Source: Hevea brasiliensis
Lineage: Eukaryota > Streptophyta > Magnoliopsida > Malpighiales > Euphorbiaceae
DNA: 64,000 nt
Assembly (NCBI RefSeq): GCF_030052815.1
Contig: NC_079498.1
Span: forward strand, 82,012,992 to 82,076,991
Direction of reading: 5' to 3'
Within the stretch, counting starts at the first letter, position 1, and every line of letters starts with the position of its first letter. The notes below the pieces were generated by a model. It was not told the DNA's origin. It searched no databases and saw only the letters and a list, made by a program, of their open reading frames with translations. Both the position numbers and the translations under genes were made by a program. Shown here piece by piece: positions 35,330-47,666 of this stretch.

Positions 35330-37171
35330 CTAGAGCCATTCATTACAATATCTTAGACCTATCTTCTCAAGATGTCGGTCTAGCTGAGTCTGTGACATAG
35401 GCTTAGTGAATGGATCAGCTGGATTTTCAGCTGATGCTATTTTCTGCATGGCTACATCGCCTCGTCCAACTATTTCTCTGATAATGTGGTAGCACCTTTC
35501 TATGTGTTTGGATTTCTGGTGAGACCTTGGTTCCTTAACCTGTATGACTGCTCCATTGTTGTCACAGTGTAGTGGAACTGTTGACTCAATGGAAGGGACT
35601 ACTGTAAGTTCTGTCGCGAACTTCTTTATCCAAACAGCTTCCTTTGCAGCATCTGATGCAGCAATATACTCAACCTCTGTAGTGGAATCTGCAGTCGTGC
35701 TCTGTTTGGAACTCTTCCAACTGATTGCACCTCCATTACAAATAAACACATATCCAGAGGTAGACTTTCTATCATCGATATCTGATTGGAAGTCAGAATC
35801 AGTATAACCATCCAATTGCAAGTCTCCACCTCCATAAATCAAGAATAAATCCTTAGTTCTTCTCATGTACTTAAGGATATTCTTGATAGCTATCCAGTGT
35901 TTCAAACCTGGATTGGATTGATACCTGCTAGTCAAACTAACAGCATATGCAATATCCAGCCTAATACACAACATTGCATACATTAAACTTCCAATAGCTA
36001 AAGCATATGGAATCCTGGCCATCTTATCTCTTTCTTCAGGTGTCTTTGGAGACATCTCTTTAGAAAGGTGGATACCATGTCTCATTGGTAACAATCCTCT
36101 CTTGGAATCAAGCATGTTAAACCTCTTTAACACCTTTTCCAAGTATAGACTTTGGGATAAACCAATTATTCTTTTTGCTCTATCTCTATAGATGCGAATC
36201 CCAAGAATATAGGTTGCCTCCCCTAAGTATTTCATGGAGAATGTATTTGACAACCATACCTTTATAGTTGTCAACATACCTGTATCATTACCCATCAATA
36301 GTATGTCATCCATATATAAGATAAGGAAAGTGATAGCACTGTCACTAACCTTCTTATATACACATGGCTCATCCTCATTTTTGATAAAACCAAAGGATTT
36401 AATGGCTTCATCAAAATGGATGTTCCAACTCCTCGAAACTTGTTTCAACCCATAAATGGATCGCTTTAGCTTGCATACCTTGGAACCATCTTGGGATTCA
36501 AAACCCCTAGGTTGTTCCATGAAAATGTTTTCTTCAATGTATCCATTGAGAAAAGCTGTTTTGACATCCATCTGCCAAATCTCATAATCATAGTATGCAG
36601 CTATTGCTAATAAAATCCTAATTGATTTAAGCATGGCAACAGGCGAGAAAGTCTCCTCATAGTCGACTCCTTGCCTTTGGCGAAACCCTTTCGCTACTAG
36701 CCTTGCCTTATAGGTCTCTACCTTTCCATCAGAACCAATTTTCTTCTTGAAAACCCATTTGTTCCCTATAGGTACAATACCTTCAGGTGGGTCAACAAGA
36801 TCCCAAACTTGATTCTTATACATGGAATCAATCATGGATTTCATAGCATCAATCCATTTTGAAGAGTCTATATCTGATATAGTGTCTTCATAGGTAAGTG
36901 GATCATCTCCATGATCTACTTCTTCATGAGTAGACAACTCTTGTTCTTCTTCATGAAGGAAACCATATCTCACTGGTGGGTGAGATACCCTAGTTGTTCT
37001 ACGAGGAACAGCTGTAGATGTTTCATCAATGGGTATAGGTTGACTAGATGGATCTATATGCATCTGATCTGTTGGTTGGTCATAATTCTCCAATTCTAAC
37101 TCTATTTGCCTTCCTTTGCCTCCTTCTTTAACAAACTGTTGTTCAAGAAATGTGGCATCTCTACTTATCAC
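35330..37171 (-). pseudogene. Copia B reverse transcriptase and RNase H (long open frame)
   Basis: About 613 codons are open. RT contains VDPPEGIVPIGNKWVFKKK, QMDVKTAFLNGYIEE and the intact catalytic box YMDD in LILYMDDILLMGND. RNase H contains YTDSDFQSD, STTEVEYIA and a later Asp in LHCDNNGA. RT and RNase H convert element RNA to DNA. These enzymatic domains look intact, but a TAA at 37172-37180 and a frameshift upstream separate them from gag-integrase, so the polyprotein is broken. The open stretch does not start with ATG. Confidence 0.9.
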
Positions 37172-37586
37172 AACCTTTTATGAAGTAAGCAAATAAAAAT
37201 AATATCCAAAACTATCTTTTGGATATCCAACAAATCGACCTTTTTTCTGATCTGGTCTCCAATTTATCAGTGTTTAGCTTTTTGATATAAGTTGGACAAT
37301 CCCAAATCTTAACATGCTTAAGACTTGGTTTTCTTCCATGCCATATCTCATAAGGTGTGGAAGAAACTGATTTTGATGGAATCCTATTCAGAATATACAA
37401 AGCTGATTCTAATGCAAATCCCCAAAAGGAGATTGGCATATCAGTATAGCTCATCATACTACGTACCATATCCAATAAGGTATGATTTCTCCTTTCAGAT
37501 ACACCATTCAGCTGTGGCATTCCTGGAGGAGTCAGCTGGGAAACAATGCCATGCTCTCTCAAGTATTCATCAAATTTAGTACTCAA
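37172..37586 (-). pseudogene. Copia B integrase, C-terminal half
   Basis: It contains the catalytic Glu in NGVSERRN and FWGFALESALYILNRIPSK, followed by PYEIWHGRKPSLKH. Upstream, the stop in the GGE/LST junction (TAA, about 37587) separates it from the core. Near 37240 one extra A in a run (six against five in Copia A) shifts the frame, and a TAA replaces Gln shortly before the RT. Confidence 0.87.
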
Positions 37587-38789
37587 TTATTCACCTCCAC
37601 GATCTGATCGAAGAGCTTTAATACTCTTTCCTGTTTGATTTTCTACTTTAGATTTAAATTCTTTGAACTTTTCAAAGGATTCATGTTTGTATTTCATCAA
37701 ATACAAATACCCAAATCTTGATTTATCATCAGTAAAGGTAATAAAATAACGAAAGTCCCCTCTAGCCATTTCTTTAAATGGACCACATACATCACTATGT
37801 ATTAGCTCCAAAATATTTTCAACTCTTAGCCCTTGTCCAACAAAGGGTGATCTAGTCATTTTGCCCTGAAGGCAAGATTCACAAGTTGGAGTAGGCTCAG
37901 AGCCCAATGAGGATAGAATCCCCATTTTCTCCAGTTTTGCAATCCTATCTTCTGCAATATGACATAACCTTAAGTGCCAAATATATTTTGAACTCGAGTT
38001 GGTTTTCACCATGGCATTGCATTCTTTTAGATCACTTGCATTCAATTTGTGTTTGTCATTATTATCCAAATAATAAAGACCATCATTCATATAACCCGAA
38101 CCAACATATTTATTTCCAAAATAAATATTGCAAACATTATCTGTGAACTGAAATTCATAGCCATTTCTAGTCAAACTAGATATAAAAATGATGTTCTTAA
38201 AAGTATCAGGTACATATAAAATATTATCCAAACACAAAACATGTCCAAACATGTAAAAAGATTTAGATCCTATGGCTAAAGCTTCAACAGTTGAGCCATT
38301 GCCAATTCGGACTCTAACATCTTGAGCATAGTCGCTACTATTTGCTAGTTCCTGCATATCATTAGAAATGTGAGAACTGGTACCAGTATCTAAAACCCAA
38401 GCTGTAGATGAACTATGAGTATCATCAGAATCTAAATAACAAGATATGGACATACCTTCCGAAGGTGTATCCTTCTTGTCCTTCAGAGAAGCAAGATACT
38501 CTGGGCAGTTCCTTTTCCAGTGCCCATCCTTTTGGCAGTGGAAACACTTTCCTTTGCCTACATCAGCTTTAGTCTTCCTTTTCTGTTTAGCTATTTTCTT
38601 GGAAGGACTAGGAATCTGAGGTTTCTTTTTCTTATTGCCCTTCTTCTTGTTGGACTTTCCAGCAGAAGAAGACGCAATCAAAGCTACCTCTTTTCCTTTA
38701 TTACCCGGCATATTCTTTTGGGCAATAACCAGCATGTTGAGTAAACCAGCTAAGGTGCATTCCTGTTTAGTCATATGGAAATTTGTCAC
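37587..38789 (-). pseudogene. Copia B gag C-terminus, protease and integrase N-terminal half
   Basis: About 400 codons are open. They hold the gag tail with a basic linker and intact CCHC knuckle CFHCQKDGHWKRNC, then a protease with intact active site (WVLDTGTSSHIS). The integrase zinc region has HLRLCHIAEDR followed by CESCLQGK, and the core has catalytic Asp residues in IHSDVCGPF and LRSDRGGE. All motifs needed for protease and the first two integrase Asp residues are present. Confidence 0.9.
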
Positions 38790-39317
38790 AAAATTCCCAA
38801 AAGACTCAGGAAGGGACTAAAGGATCAAATCCGTCTGTAGTTGGAAATCCATGTTGAAGTCAAGATGTTCCAACTGCTCAATCAGCCGAATCATCTTGTG
38901 GACATGATCCCCAACATTCTGTCCCTCAGACATCCTCATGCGGAACAGCTGCCTAGATATCTCATACCTAGCATTCCTACTGTGCTCACCATACAACTCT
39001 TGTAGGTGAAGGAGGATCTCACTTGCACTCTGCATGTTTTCATGCTGCTTCTGTAACTCATTACTCATGGAAGCAAGCATGTAACACTTAGCTCTCATAT
39101 CATGCTCCTTCCACTTGTCCAAAGTTTCATGTTCCTCTTGAGTGGCCTCTGGAGGTAAGGGACCAGGAACATTTGAATCTATAACATATCCTATATGTTC
39201 AAGGTTTAGGACAAGTTTCAAATTTCTTAGCCAATCAGAGAGATTAGGTCCTGTCAACCTATTGCGATCAAGTATGCTTGCAAGGATATTGGATGGCGGT
39301 GGTTGTTCTGTGCTCAT
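38790..39317 (-). pseudogene. Copia B gag, N-terminal part
   Basis: ATG at 39317 opens the gag (MSTEQPPPSN..., PNLSDWLRNLKLVLN, SRQLFRMRMSEGQN). A TAG at 38817-38819, in place of Gln, truncates it after 166 codons. The frame continues into the next block. Confidence 0.9.
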
Positions 39318-41050
39318 TTTTCTCAGAAAATTAACTGCAGAAAATAACCAGAATAATTAGTAAATGTATCATGTAATTAACCAAAATGATTATGATCTTT
39401 TAATCAAATTGGTCCTCCCACTAACTTAGCGAATCCTACACTTCCAAAGCAGAAAACGGAAATCCTAGCTGGATGGATTTCTAGTGGGTGATTGAATTCT
39501 TATAATTCTATTGATCATCCTCAGGTACATCCATTATTGGAATTACAATAAGCTATAAGTGAGCAACTCCTTGCCCATCACATCTCATGTGAGGTTCAAT
39601 CCTTTACCTAGCCCCTAATGCTCAAAATCTCAGGTACATCCATTATTGACTTATCTTGCATTAGTTAAGTTGATCCCATTGAGCCAGTAATTATGCAAAT
39701 AATTTTAATGTCCTCAGGTACATCCAATATTGGCCACCAAACCATTTACATATTTACAACATCTCATGCTTAATAATTATTCTTAAGAAAATCTCTTAAA
39801 TTAATTGCATCTTATGTAACTATTCAAAATTTCTTAAAATAATTGCTCCAATGGAGGGCCTATGTTATAATTACTTTAATTATAGCATTTCTAACTTAAT
39901 CATTTGTTTGGAAGATTTTATAGTCATCCTAATTACTATTAAGGTCTCACTTTGCACATTATCCATTTAGCATGCATATATCATATAATTGCATACATTC
40001 CCATACATCTCATGCATTCATGGATAAGCAGTAAATATGGTATGATCATAGACTTTCTAAAGGATTCAATTCTGAGCCACCAAGAATTAAATCAGGGCAT
40101 TCCTAGGTGCATTTCATTCATTCATTTTACAAGAGTTGCTGAAGGAGTACATAATCAACACTTGATCTTGAATTCCTCCCACTGGTCCCACCAATGCTCT
40201 TGACCTCCTTGAACTTCTTGCAATCCAATTACATAGTAATCCTTGGCATACCAAGGCGAATTTACAAGAACTTAAATAAATGAAATTACAACCCAAAAAT
40301 TATTACAAACTTAATAATACATGCCCAAAATAAATTAAAATAAATTAATTAATTTACAATCCCAAAGAAACATAAAAGAAATAAATCCAATCACATTGGT
40401 CTTTTATAGTCCATGATCATCCATCATGCATATCACTATTTAACAATTAAATAAAACATACATACTTAAATTAAATTGAATATCTCATATTCAACTTAAA
40501 AATCTAAATTTGAATATGATTCAAATAAATTTAAAAATTCAGATTTGAATCTCATTCAAATAAATTTAAAAATTCATATTTGAATCACATTCAAACAACC
40601 TTAAAAATTCAGATTTGAATCACATTCAAACATTTTTTAAAAAATCAGATCTGAATATTATTCAATCAACTTTAAAAAATCATATTTAAATATGATTCAA
40701 ACAACTTTAAAAATTCAGATTTGAATCACGTTCAAACAACTTTTAAAATTCAGATTTGAATCGCATTCAAACAATTTTTAAAATTCTGATTTGAATCATA
40801 ATTTAATTGTGTGATTAAAACTACTTATTAAACACTTTAATTAGTCAAAGAATAAGCCTTAGATCATACAACAATTGCAGAATTAAAAGCCAAACCTTGA
40901 ACCACCCATGGAAGCCAAACCATACGCACCATTGATGGTGTTTTTCAAGCATGCAGCCACACCTCCATTGCAACCAGCAATGGATAAATCATCTCATGAT
41001 CAAAACACACAATTAATTATATAATCAACAATCTAAATGGCAAATATAGT
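39318..41050 (-). other. Copia B leader (non-coding)
   Basis: About 1.7 kb lies between the primer site and gag, with no supported gene. It holds three copies of the leader motif read on the plus strand as AGGTACATCCATTATTGG or similar (about 39523, 39634, 39717) and a tandem array at 40501-40800. The same motif trio lies in Copia A. Confidence 0.8.
40501..40800 (-). repeat. Minisatellite of about nine ~35-bp units in the Copia B leader
   Basis: Units share AAATTCAGATTTGAATCA followed by CATTCAAACAACTTTA, with unit-specific substitutions. Copia A has only one or two related words near 12530-12590, so the array differs between copies of one family. Confidence 0.88.
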
Positions 41051-41063
41051 GGCTCTGATACCA
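41051..41063 (-). other. Primer binding site (tRNA-iMet), Copia B
   Basis: The minus strand reads TGGTATCAGAGCC, two bases after the LTR end, as in Copia A. Confidence 0.93.
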
Positions 41064-41065
41064 AT

Positions 41066-43171
41066 TTAAGGAATGGAAGCGTGAAAAATACAAGTTTATA
41101 CCATTGAATTCAAAATTTTCACCTAGGGTCACATGCATCATGCAAGATTTATTTTTATCTATTTGATTTCAATGATAAATAACATATTAAAACTCTTTTA
41201 ATATGTTTTTGGTTCTGTATTTGCCATTTAAGATTTTAAAATTAATCAGATTAATTTTAGAACCCTAGATTAAATCAAGAACGATTACACTAACCTCTTG
41301 ATGCACTGCAGCAGGTCTGTGCCTTTGAGATTCGTCTTCAGGACACCAGATGTTGTCCCTCTAGCTTGTCCACACTAAGAACACCTATGGAAGCCCTTGA
41401 ACAGCTTCTAAAGCTTTTTCTATTAATTAGAAATTCAAGTTCTGCCTTTTAAGAGATTAAAGATGTAAACAGGACACTAGAAACAATTTCTAGTGTTCTT
41501 AATTCAAGAGATTGATGGCTAATCTCTTTGAATTGATGAGAGATGAAGAAGAATAGGTGGAGAGCCTCAAAATGGCGTGACAAAGGAGGAGTGGCTGCTG
41601 GTTGCTTTTCTTTTGCCATAACAACACTTATATAGCTAGGTTAACACATTAAACCCTTGCCACATTTCACCCTTTGATTAGCTCTAGGTTTAAGTGACCC
41701 AATCACATTGTGCCAAGTGTCAAACCTATATTTAATCTTAATATTAATCATCTTACATGATTAAAAACATTTGGCAAGCTTATGTGTAATCCCATGTGTC
41801 ACCATCTCATGGTGCCACGTGTCACACTGTGAAATAACCAAAATGCCCCTGTGTCTTAATTTTGAGTTTTCAACCCAAAATAATTATTTCTCTTCTTCTA
41901 ATCAATTTATATCAAATATAAATTAATTAATTAATTAATCTCTATTAATTAATTTCTCATTAATTAAATTCATATTTAAACACTTTAAATATAAATTTAA
42001 CTTATACTACACATCCAATAATCTAGATTTGGTTTCAAGTCATGCTAGGGACTTTGCAATCTAATTGCAAACCAAACCTATTTAATTAATCAAATAAACT
42101 CTTTAATTAATTAATTAAATCATATTTAATTAGGTGATAACTTGTGTATGTGTGTGACTTACTAAGCTCATCACTAATTGGCAATGAGACATGATATCAA
42201 CTCTTAATATCATCAGAACTTTTTCTTACCATAAATGATTTCTCTAAATCATTTTATGCACCTCATAGACCATGGTTAACATCTAGCATAGTATGCCATG
42301 GCAACCCAATTAGTAATAAGGTTTACCTTAAATGAACCTATAATCATATGTTACCATGCACTAGAATCTCTCTGTTACAAAATCCCAACTCAAGCTGGAG
42401 TCATGGTTTATGTCAAACTCCATTTGCTATGAATATTATGTTCTCTTTTATTTCCAGTTCTTGATTAAAAGATTTTTCTCATCAGAAACTCTTTTCTGAA
42501 TAAATCTATCTGTCCTGGCCAGGAACTTGAAACATCAAGAACAATTAAATGAACATAGGATTTTATCTCTATTTACTTAGAGGAATAGATTCCATCTTGA
42601 TCAACACCTACCACCATATATAACTAGTAGGAGCCAACACATGCCCATATACCCATACATAGTACAAGTATGAAAGCAGTATCAAACTCAAATCACCTAT
42701 ATACAAGATAATTGTGCTATCTCAGGTCTAAAGATTATATGCACTGATATGATTTATGACAATACATTGACAAGAGTAAACTCCATGTGCTTGTCATAAG
42801 TGTCACTAGTTCGGCCTACTTATCATTTATAAGTGCCTATCATGTTTGTCATATGGCATGAGACTCATCATTCCATCTTATTTATATCTCATATAAATAA
42901 CTTGGTAATAAACATGAATACAATCTTTCTGGATAAGTCATGTCCTTTGTGAAGTATCCTCGATTGTGAACCAGTTTACGATACTTTGTGCTAGAAATAC
43001 TGTCACTCATATTCTTAACAACTTAAAAATAGAATTTCTAACAAAATATCAATGGACCTTTTCTATTACACATAAATATATTATGTAAATGGAAAAGTGG
43101 AAATGCCTTTTATTAATAAAATATGTACAAGATACATACTAAATGATATGTTCTAGGGCATACTACTAACA
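41066..43171 (-). repeat. 5' LTR of Copia B (2106 bp)
   Basis: On the minus strand it begins TGTTAGTAGTATGCCC at 43171. The terminal CA has become TA at 41067-41066, whereas the 3' LTR keeps CA. AGTAC follows at 43172. No gene. Confidence 0.93.
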
Positions 43172-46127
43172 AGTACCGGCTAAAAATGGAGAAAACAGTT
43201 CTTCAGAACCTGTGAAAAACACTTCCAATACGTTTTCACTCATTCCCAAACTCCATTATATCAACAAAGTCTCAATATTTCTCAACAATACTTCTATTTC
43301 TCATTCATTCATTTCACATGATAATCATATACAAATCATAAATAAATACTCAATTTTTTTCATTTATAAACACAAATTACAAATATTTACATTTATACCA
43401 AAATATAGTACATGAGTCTCAATTATACATGAGAAAATAAAAGCTTAATTACCAAATACCAAAATGGGACCTAGTGTCTTACCAATGCACTGAAGTCTGT
43501 GAGGTGACACAGACACTATGCAGAACTGTGGACGGCCTCACCCAGTCTGTGGTCTACTGGGCTCTCTGTCAGTCTCTCCAGAACCTACTTGTGGCAAAAA
43601 GCAACGCGCTAACCAATAATGCTTAGTGGTGCCAATAATAATATAAAAAGAACTAAAAGAAAATAAATATGCAGTGAATGTATTAATGTCTCATGCAGAC
43701 AAATTTTTTATAATTATTTGTAGTCTTAATTACTTGGTACTTGTTATATTCATTATTTCATTAAATTTATCAACTTTTATTTTTGATTGCCCAAGTAACC
43801 TATACTGGGTGACTGGACTAGATAAACGGGTAAACTGGCACTAGGTATCAGGTACCTCAGGTCGTCACATCATCGGTCACATATGTATCTCCCGGTGTGC
43901 AACAGAACAGCTGATAAGCTGTAATAAATATTAGGCACAAGGCCAAGTATCACCATAATTTCAAAATGACTAAAAGCCATAAAATCACAGAATGGCATAA
44001 TGCCATGTGCAGTACTGCTAACTGAACCCTATTGATATGCCAACCTATCCAAACCAATCTTACTAGGTGTACTAGGGCATGTTACACTTTTAAAATTTTC
44101 CATTCTTGAAATTGAAGTTTAATTATTAGTATTCATTTCATTAGTCAACTAAAATGTTGACTTTTTCATAGACAATAGGTATATTGGTTCTAATATCCCC
44201 AACATACCATATTTTGCATTCTAAAGTTATTGGTATTGGTTGCCAATACCATTTCAAAGCTTAGTGTTAGTTATTCAAAATTTTCAAATTTCAAGCACTA
44301 AGTTTACTGTTCCATTGGTCATTTGTACAGTAGGAATTTGGTAAAATTGTCTTCATGAAAGTTGTTCCTTGTTGTGTCTAGTTACATTTCTTTTTTTGAA
44401 TCACTCCATTTGGAGTTTTGTAACTCAAGTTATGGCCTAAACACTATAACTGGCCAGATTGCAAATTTTCCAGATTTTCTGGGCAGAACCCATTTTACAG
44501 TTTTTGTACATTGGGTGCAGGTCAGTTTTTGAATATGTTATGATCAAATTTTGGGTTTGTTTTCTTCATGAAAGTTGTAGTTCTATGTCTCAGCTGTCTA
44601 CTAGTAAAATTTTAGGTCAATTGGATCTTTTTACACTGAGTTATGACTAAATGAATGAATACTGTTCATTTGGTCATTTTGCCCAGGCAGAATGTAAGTC
44701 ACCCAGATTAGGGCAATTTTTAGGTCAACTTAGTTTGGTTTTCTAGGCAAGGTTTCTTCACCAAAGTTGTGCCATTATATGTCTAGTTTCATGTTCAATT
44801 AGTCTTGCACCAATTGAACCTATACAACTCCATGTATGGCTGCCCAAACCTGCTGGACTCACAACCAGTCCTGCAGGTTGCCAAGGGTAGCATGCCTAAG
44901 TTCAACTCCAACATCCTTACTCACTTCAATTCCTCCTCACACACATTCAAATAGTCACTAATTGACCATTACAAGGTTAACATACTATTACATGAGCAAA
45001 CCCTAATGTTGTTCAAATGTCCAAGTTTTAAAGTTCATTCATGCACTATACTTGCATTTCACTTACACAAATATGTTCAATCACTCATCTAATACTAAGG
45101 GCAACCCATGAACTACTTTGCTTCAAGTAAATTCACCAACCCTAAGCTACCAAAATTATAGGGAATGAATACACATAATTTTTATTTTGTTTTTCTTACA
45201 TTTTCTACTTATCTCATTGCATTAAGCATGAATTAAGTAAAAGTGCTAAGAGATTGGACACTAACCTCTTTTGCTAACTATTCCAAGTCTCCAAAAATTC
45301 CTTTTTCCTTCCTCTTTTTGCTACCTAGTAGTGATTTAAGGTGTGAGGATCAAATTTAGTGATGAACTTGAGTGGTTTTATGGTGAGATTAAGTGGGGTG
45401 TGAAGATTGGGAAGCCTTTAATGGAGGAATGGGTTAAGGGAGAGGGAGACGGCTGGTTGATAAGGAAGAAGAACTTATTGCTTTTTAATTTTTTTTATAT
45501 CATTTATCCTCTTTTATTAGTTAATTTAAGTGGTGCTTAATTATGATTGGTGGAATTTTTTTAAATGACATCATGGTGATGTCATAATTGGCATTTTCTT
45601 TCATTTTCTCTTCTTTACTTCTCTGCTCATTTTCAATTTAATTTTTAGCAATATTTATTCACATTTTATGTCATAATAATTATTTAATTAACTGGATAAG
45701 TCATCCAAAAATCATCTCTAAAGACGAAATGACCAAAATACTCTCTGTTTGGCTTAACAGACCAAAATTATCTGTACTGATTGAAAAATTTTTCTAAGCA
45801 TTTTCTTGGCATTCTATTACCATAGAAACCTCAATGACTCTTCTCTGGAGTTCCAAAAATTATTTTATGAATTTTCTCCCGGGTCTAGGGCTCCTAGTTG
45901 CGAGAATCGCAACTTCCCACTGGGTTACCTATCGCTAAGGCACCGGCTCATTTAACTTGATTGTATTTTATTTCTAAAATTTTACCTAAATTTTTCTTAT
46001 TAATATTTGAGTTAATTATGGTTCCTCACTTTAGTTTAAATATTTTTCCAGACGTTCTAGCTGTCCAGACTGACACCGGTCACTGAAACAGTAGAATGTA
46101 CGGAATTGCTACAGTGAGGGTGTTACA
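43172..46127 (-). repeat. Solo LTR, U3-side fragment
   Basis: AGTAC at 43172-43176 is the duplicated target site; about 2.95 kb of Tekay-related LTR follows. On the minus strand a TATA-like GATATAAAAAAA lies near 45500, a CCCTCTCCC-type start region near 45440, and a donor-like GTTAGT starts at 45265. No ATG occurs on the minus strand between about 45480 and 45267. No gene. Confidence 0.85.
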
Positions 46128-46480
46128 ATTGGCTTCTAGAGTGGACCAGTTGGCTACTTATAATGAGATACTTGAAAACCAGATTGCCCAACAAGCTAGT
46201 TCCTCAAACAAATAGATCAGGAAATTATCAAGTCAACTGGAGATGAATCCCAAGGAACATTGCAAGGCAGTTACATTGAGGAGTGGGAAAATAGTACAAG
46301 AGCAAAAACCAAAAAAAAAAAAACGCAAAAGCAGAAAGAAAAAATCTCTAGAAATTTCGATAGCCAAACGTAAGAGGAAGAGAAGCAAGCTAAAGAAGAT
46401 AAGGAAGAGGAGGAAAGAAAGAAAAAGAAATTACCAGAACCTTACCAGCCCCCTCTACCTTTTCCTTAAAGGTTCAGAAA
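46128..46480 (+). pseudogene. Athila-like gag, C-terminal fragment
   Basis: After the right ATTGG duplication, gag resumes with ASRVDQLATYNEILENQIAQ, a TAG at about 46213 for Gln, then the diagnostic linker NPKEHCKAVTLRSGK. A very Lys/Glu-rich stretch follows (46290-46440). Confidence 0.83.
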
Positions 46481-47085
46481 GCTAAATTAGACAAGCAGTT
46501 TGGAAAACTTTTAGAAGTTTTGCAAAAACTTTACGTAGACGTTCCTTTTATAGAAGCACTATCTCAAATGCCATCCTATGCAAAATTTTTAAAGGAAAAT
46601 CTTTTCAAGAAGAGAAGGCTAGAGAATTATGAGACTGTTGCTTTGATAGAGGAATGTAGCAGCATCCTACAAAATAAGCTGCCTCTAAAGCTAAAAGAAC
46701 CAGTAAGTTTCTCTATACCTTATCTCATTGGTAATATGAACATAGACAAGGCCCTCTGTGATCTTGGTACTAGTGTGAACCTAATGCCCCTATCCATATG
46801 CTAAAAGCTGAATGTTGGAGAACTAAGACTAATTACTATCTCATTACAATTGGTAGATAGATCTGTTAAATATCTAGTTGGTATCTTGGAGAACATCCCC
46901 GTCAAGGTAGGAAAATTTTTTATTCCTATAGACTTTGTTGTCCTGGAGATGGAAGAAGACGTTCAAATTCCTATAATATTGAGAAGGCCTTTCTTGGCAA
47001 CCGTTGGAGCTATTATAAATGTAAAAAATGATCGGTTAACTTTCAAACTGGGAGATGAAGAGGTGGAATTTAACCTATTTAGAAC
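46481..47085 (+). pseudogene. Athila-like protease
   Basis: The region contains VPFIEALSQMPSYAKFLKE and the protease active site in CDLGTSVNLMPLSIC. Later text reads KFFIPIDFVVLEMEED and RRPFLATVGAIINV, where Athila elements usually have a GRPFLAT-like motif. A TAA at about 46801 and other breaks inactivate it. The Ogre/Tat LTR interrupts it at 47085/47086 and the remainder lies beyond the window. Confidence 0.85.
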
Positions 47086-47666
47086 TGTCGACACCATATT
47101 TTGGTCGATCCCTAGAATCAATAAAAATTCTTCTTTGAACAGCTAATCACGTTTCCGGTCCCTTCTTGATAGGCGGTCACATTTCCGATCTCTCCTCACA
47201 AAGATTTGAATCAATGCTAAGTCCTAGCATCCCTTAAAACTCAGCCGATCTCTCAAATCATTTACCGATCCCTCAAACCCGTTACCGAATTTCCGGACTC
47301 GTCGGGTATATTCCTGATCTCTGTTGATGAATAAAATGAACGGGCACTAGATCTTTTCCTACCAGTTTTATTGCCGACCTCCTTTCCGAAAGTTTAAGAG
47401 CTAAAGTTTTGGTTCGATTCCGATCTTAAGTGTTCGAGTTAAATTTTCATCAAGTTACATTCGAATTTCTTCCCTACCGATCTCATGTTCAAAGTGCTTT
47501 CCGATCTCTCATACTTAGATTAATAATTACATTTAGTTTTTGTTTCTTTGTGCTCATACAATCAAATACTCAGACAAACAATGGTTTAATATTATCAGAT
47601 AACAATCATTCATTGAACAATAGCCATTTCATTTCATGTCATATTTTGTACAAGTTATTCGTGGGA

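Larger units (their letters stand above)
33207..43171 (-). mobile_element. Copia B: full-length Ty1/Copia retrotransposon (9965 bp)
   Basis: Two LTRs (41066-43171 and 33207-35315), a tRNA-iMet primer site, a long leader, gag, protease, integrase, RT-RNase H and a polypurine tract are all present, flanked by perfect AGTAC duplications (33202-33206, 43172-43176). It is the same family as Copia A but less damaged: about four lesions are visible (stops at 38817, 37587 and 37172-37180, and an extra A near 37240). Confidence 0.95.
32987..46127 (-). mobile_element. Solo LTR of a Tekay-related element, interrupted by Copia B
   Basis: On the minus strand it starts TGTAACACCCTC at 46127 and ends GGTGTCACA at 32987. 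ATTGG flanks it on both sides (32982-32986 and 46128-46132). Removing Copia B and one AGTAC leaves about 3.17 kb with no primer site, gag or pol, the expected product of LTR-LTR recombination. Its ends and internal words resemble the Tekay-1 and Tekay-2 LTRs but are clearly diverged. Confidence 0.88.
7870..47085 (+). mobile_element. Athila-like Ty3/Gypsy retrotransposon, oldest layer, split by four insertions
   Basis: Collinear pieces are: LTR from 7870 to about 9800, a tRNA-Asp-type primer site at 9821, gag N-terminus to 10093, gag middle 31816-32986, gag C-terminus from 46128, and protease to 47085. Each break coincides with an LTR terminus, and three internal breaks have or fit target-site duplications. 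The gag and protease text is recognisable as Athila-type (for example NNFELKPA, NPKEHCKAVTLRSGK, RRPFLATVGA). RT onwards and the 3' LTR lie beyond the Ogre/Tat insertion, outside the window. Stops are frequent throughout. Confidence 0.85.

Noticed and set aside
41051..41063. tRNA gene fragments at TGGTATCAGAGC sites (4294, 12209, 17004, 41051)
   Set aside because: Only the 12-13-nt primer complement is present beside LTR ends, with no cloverleaf.
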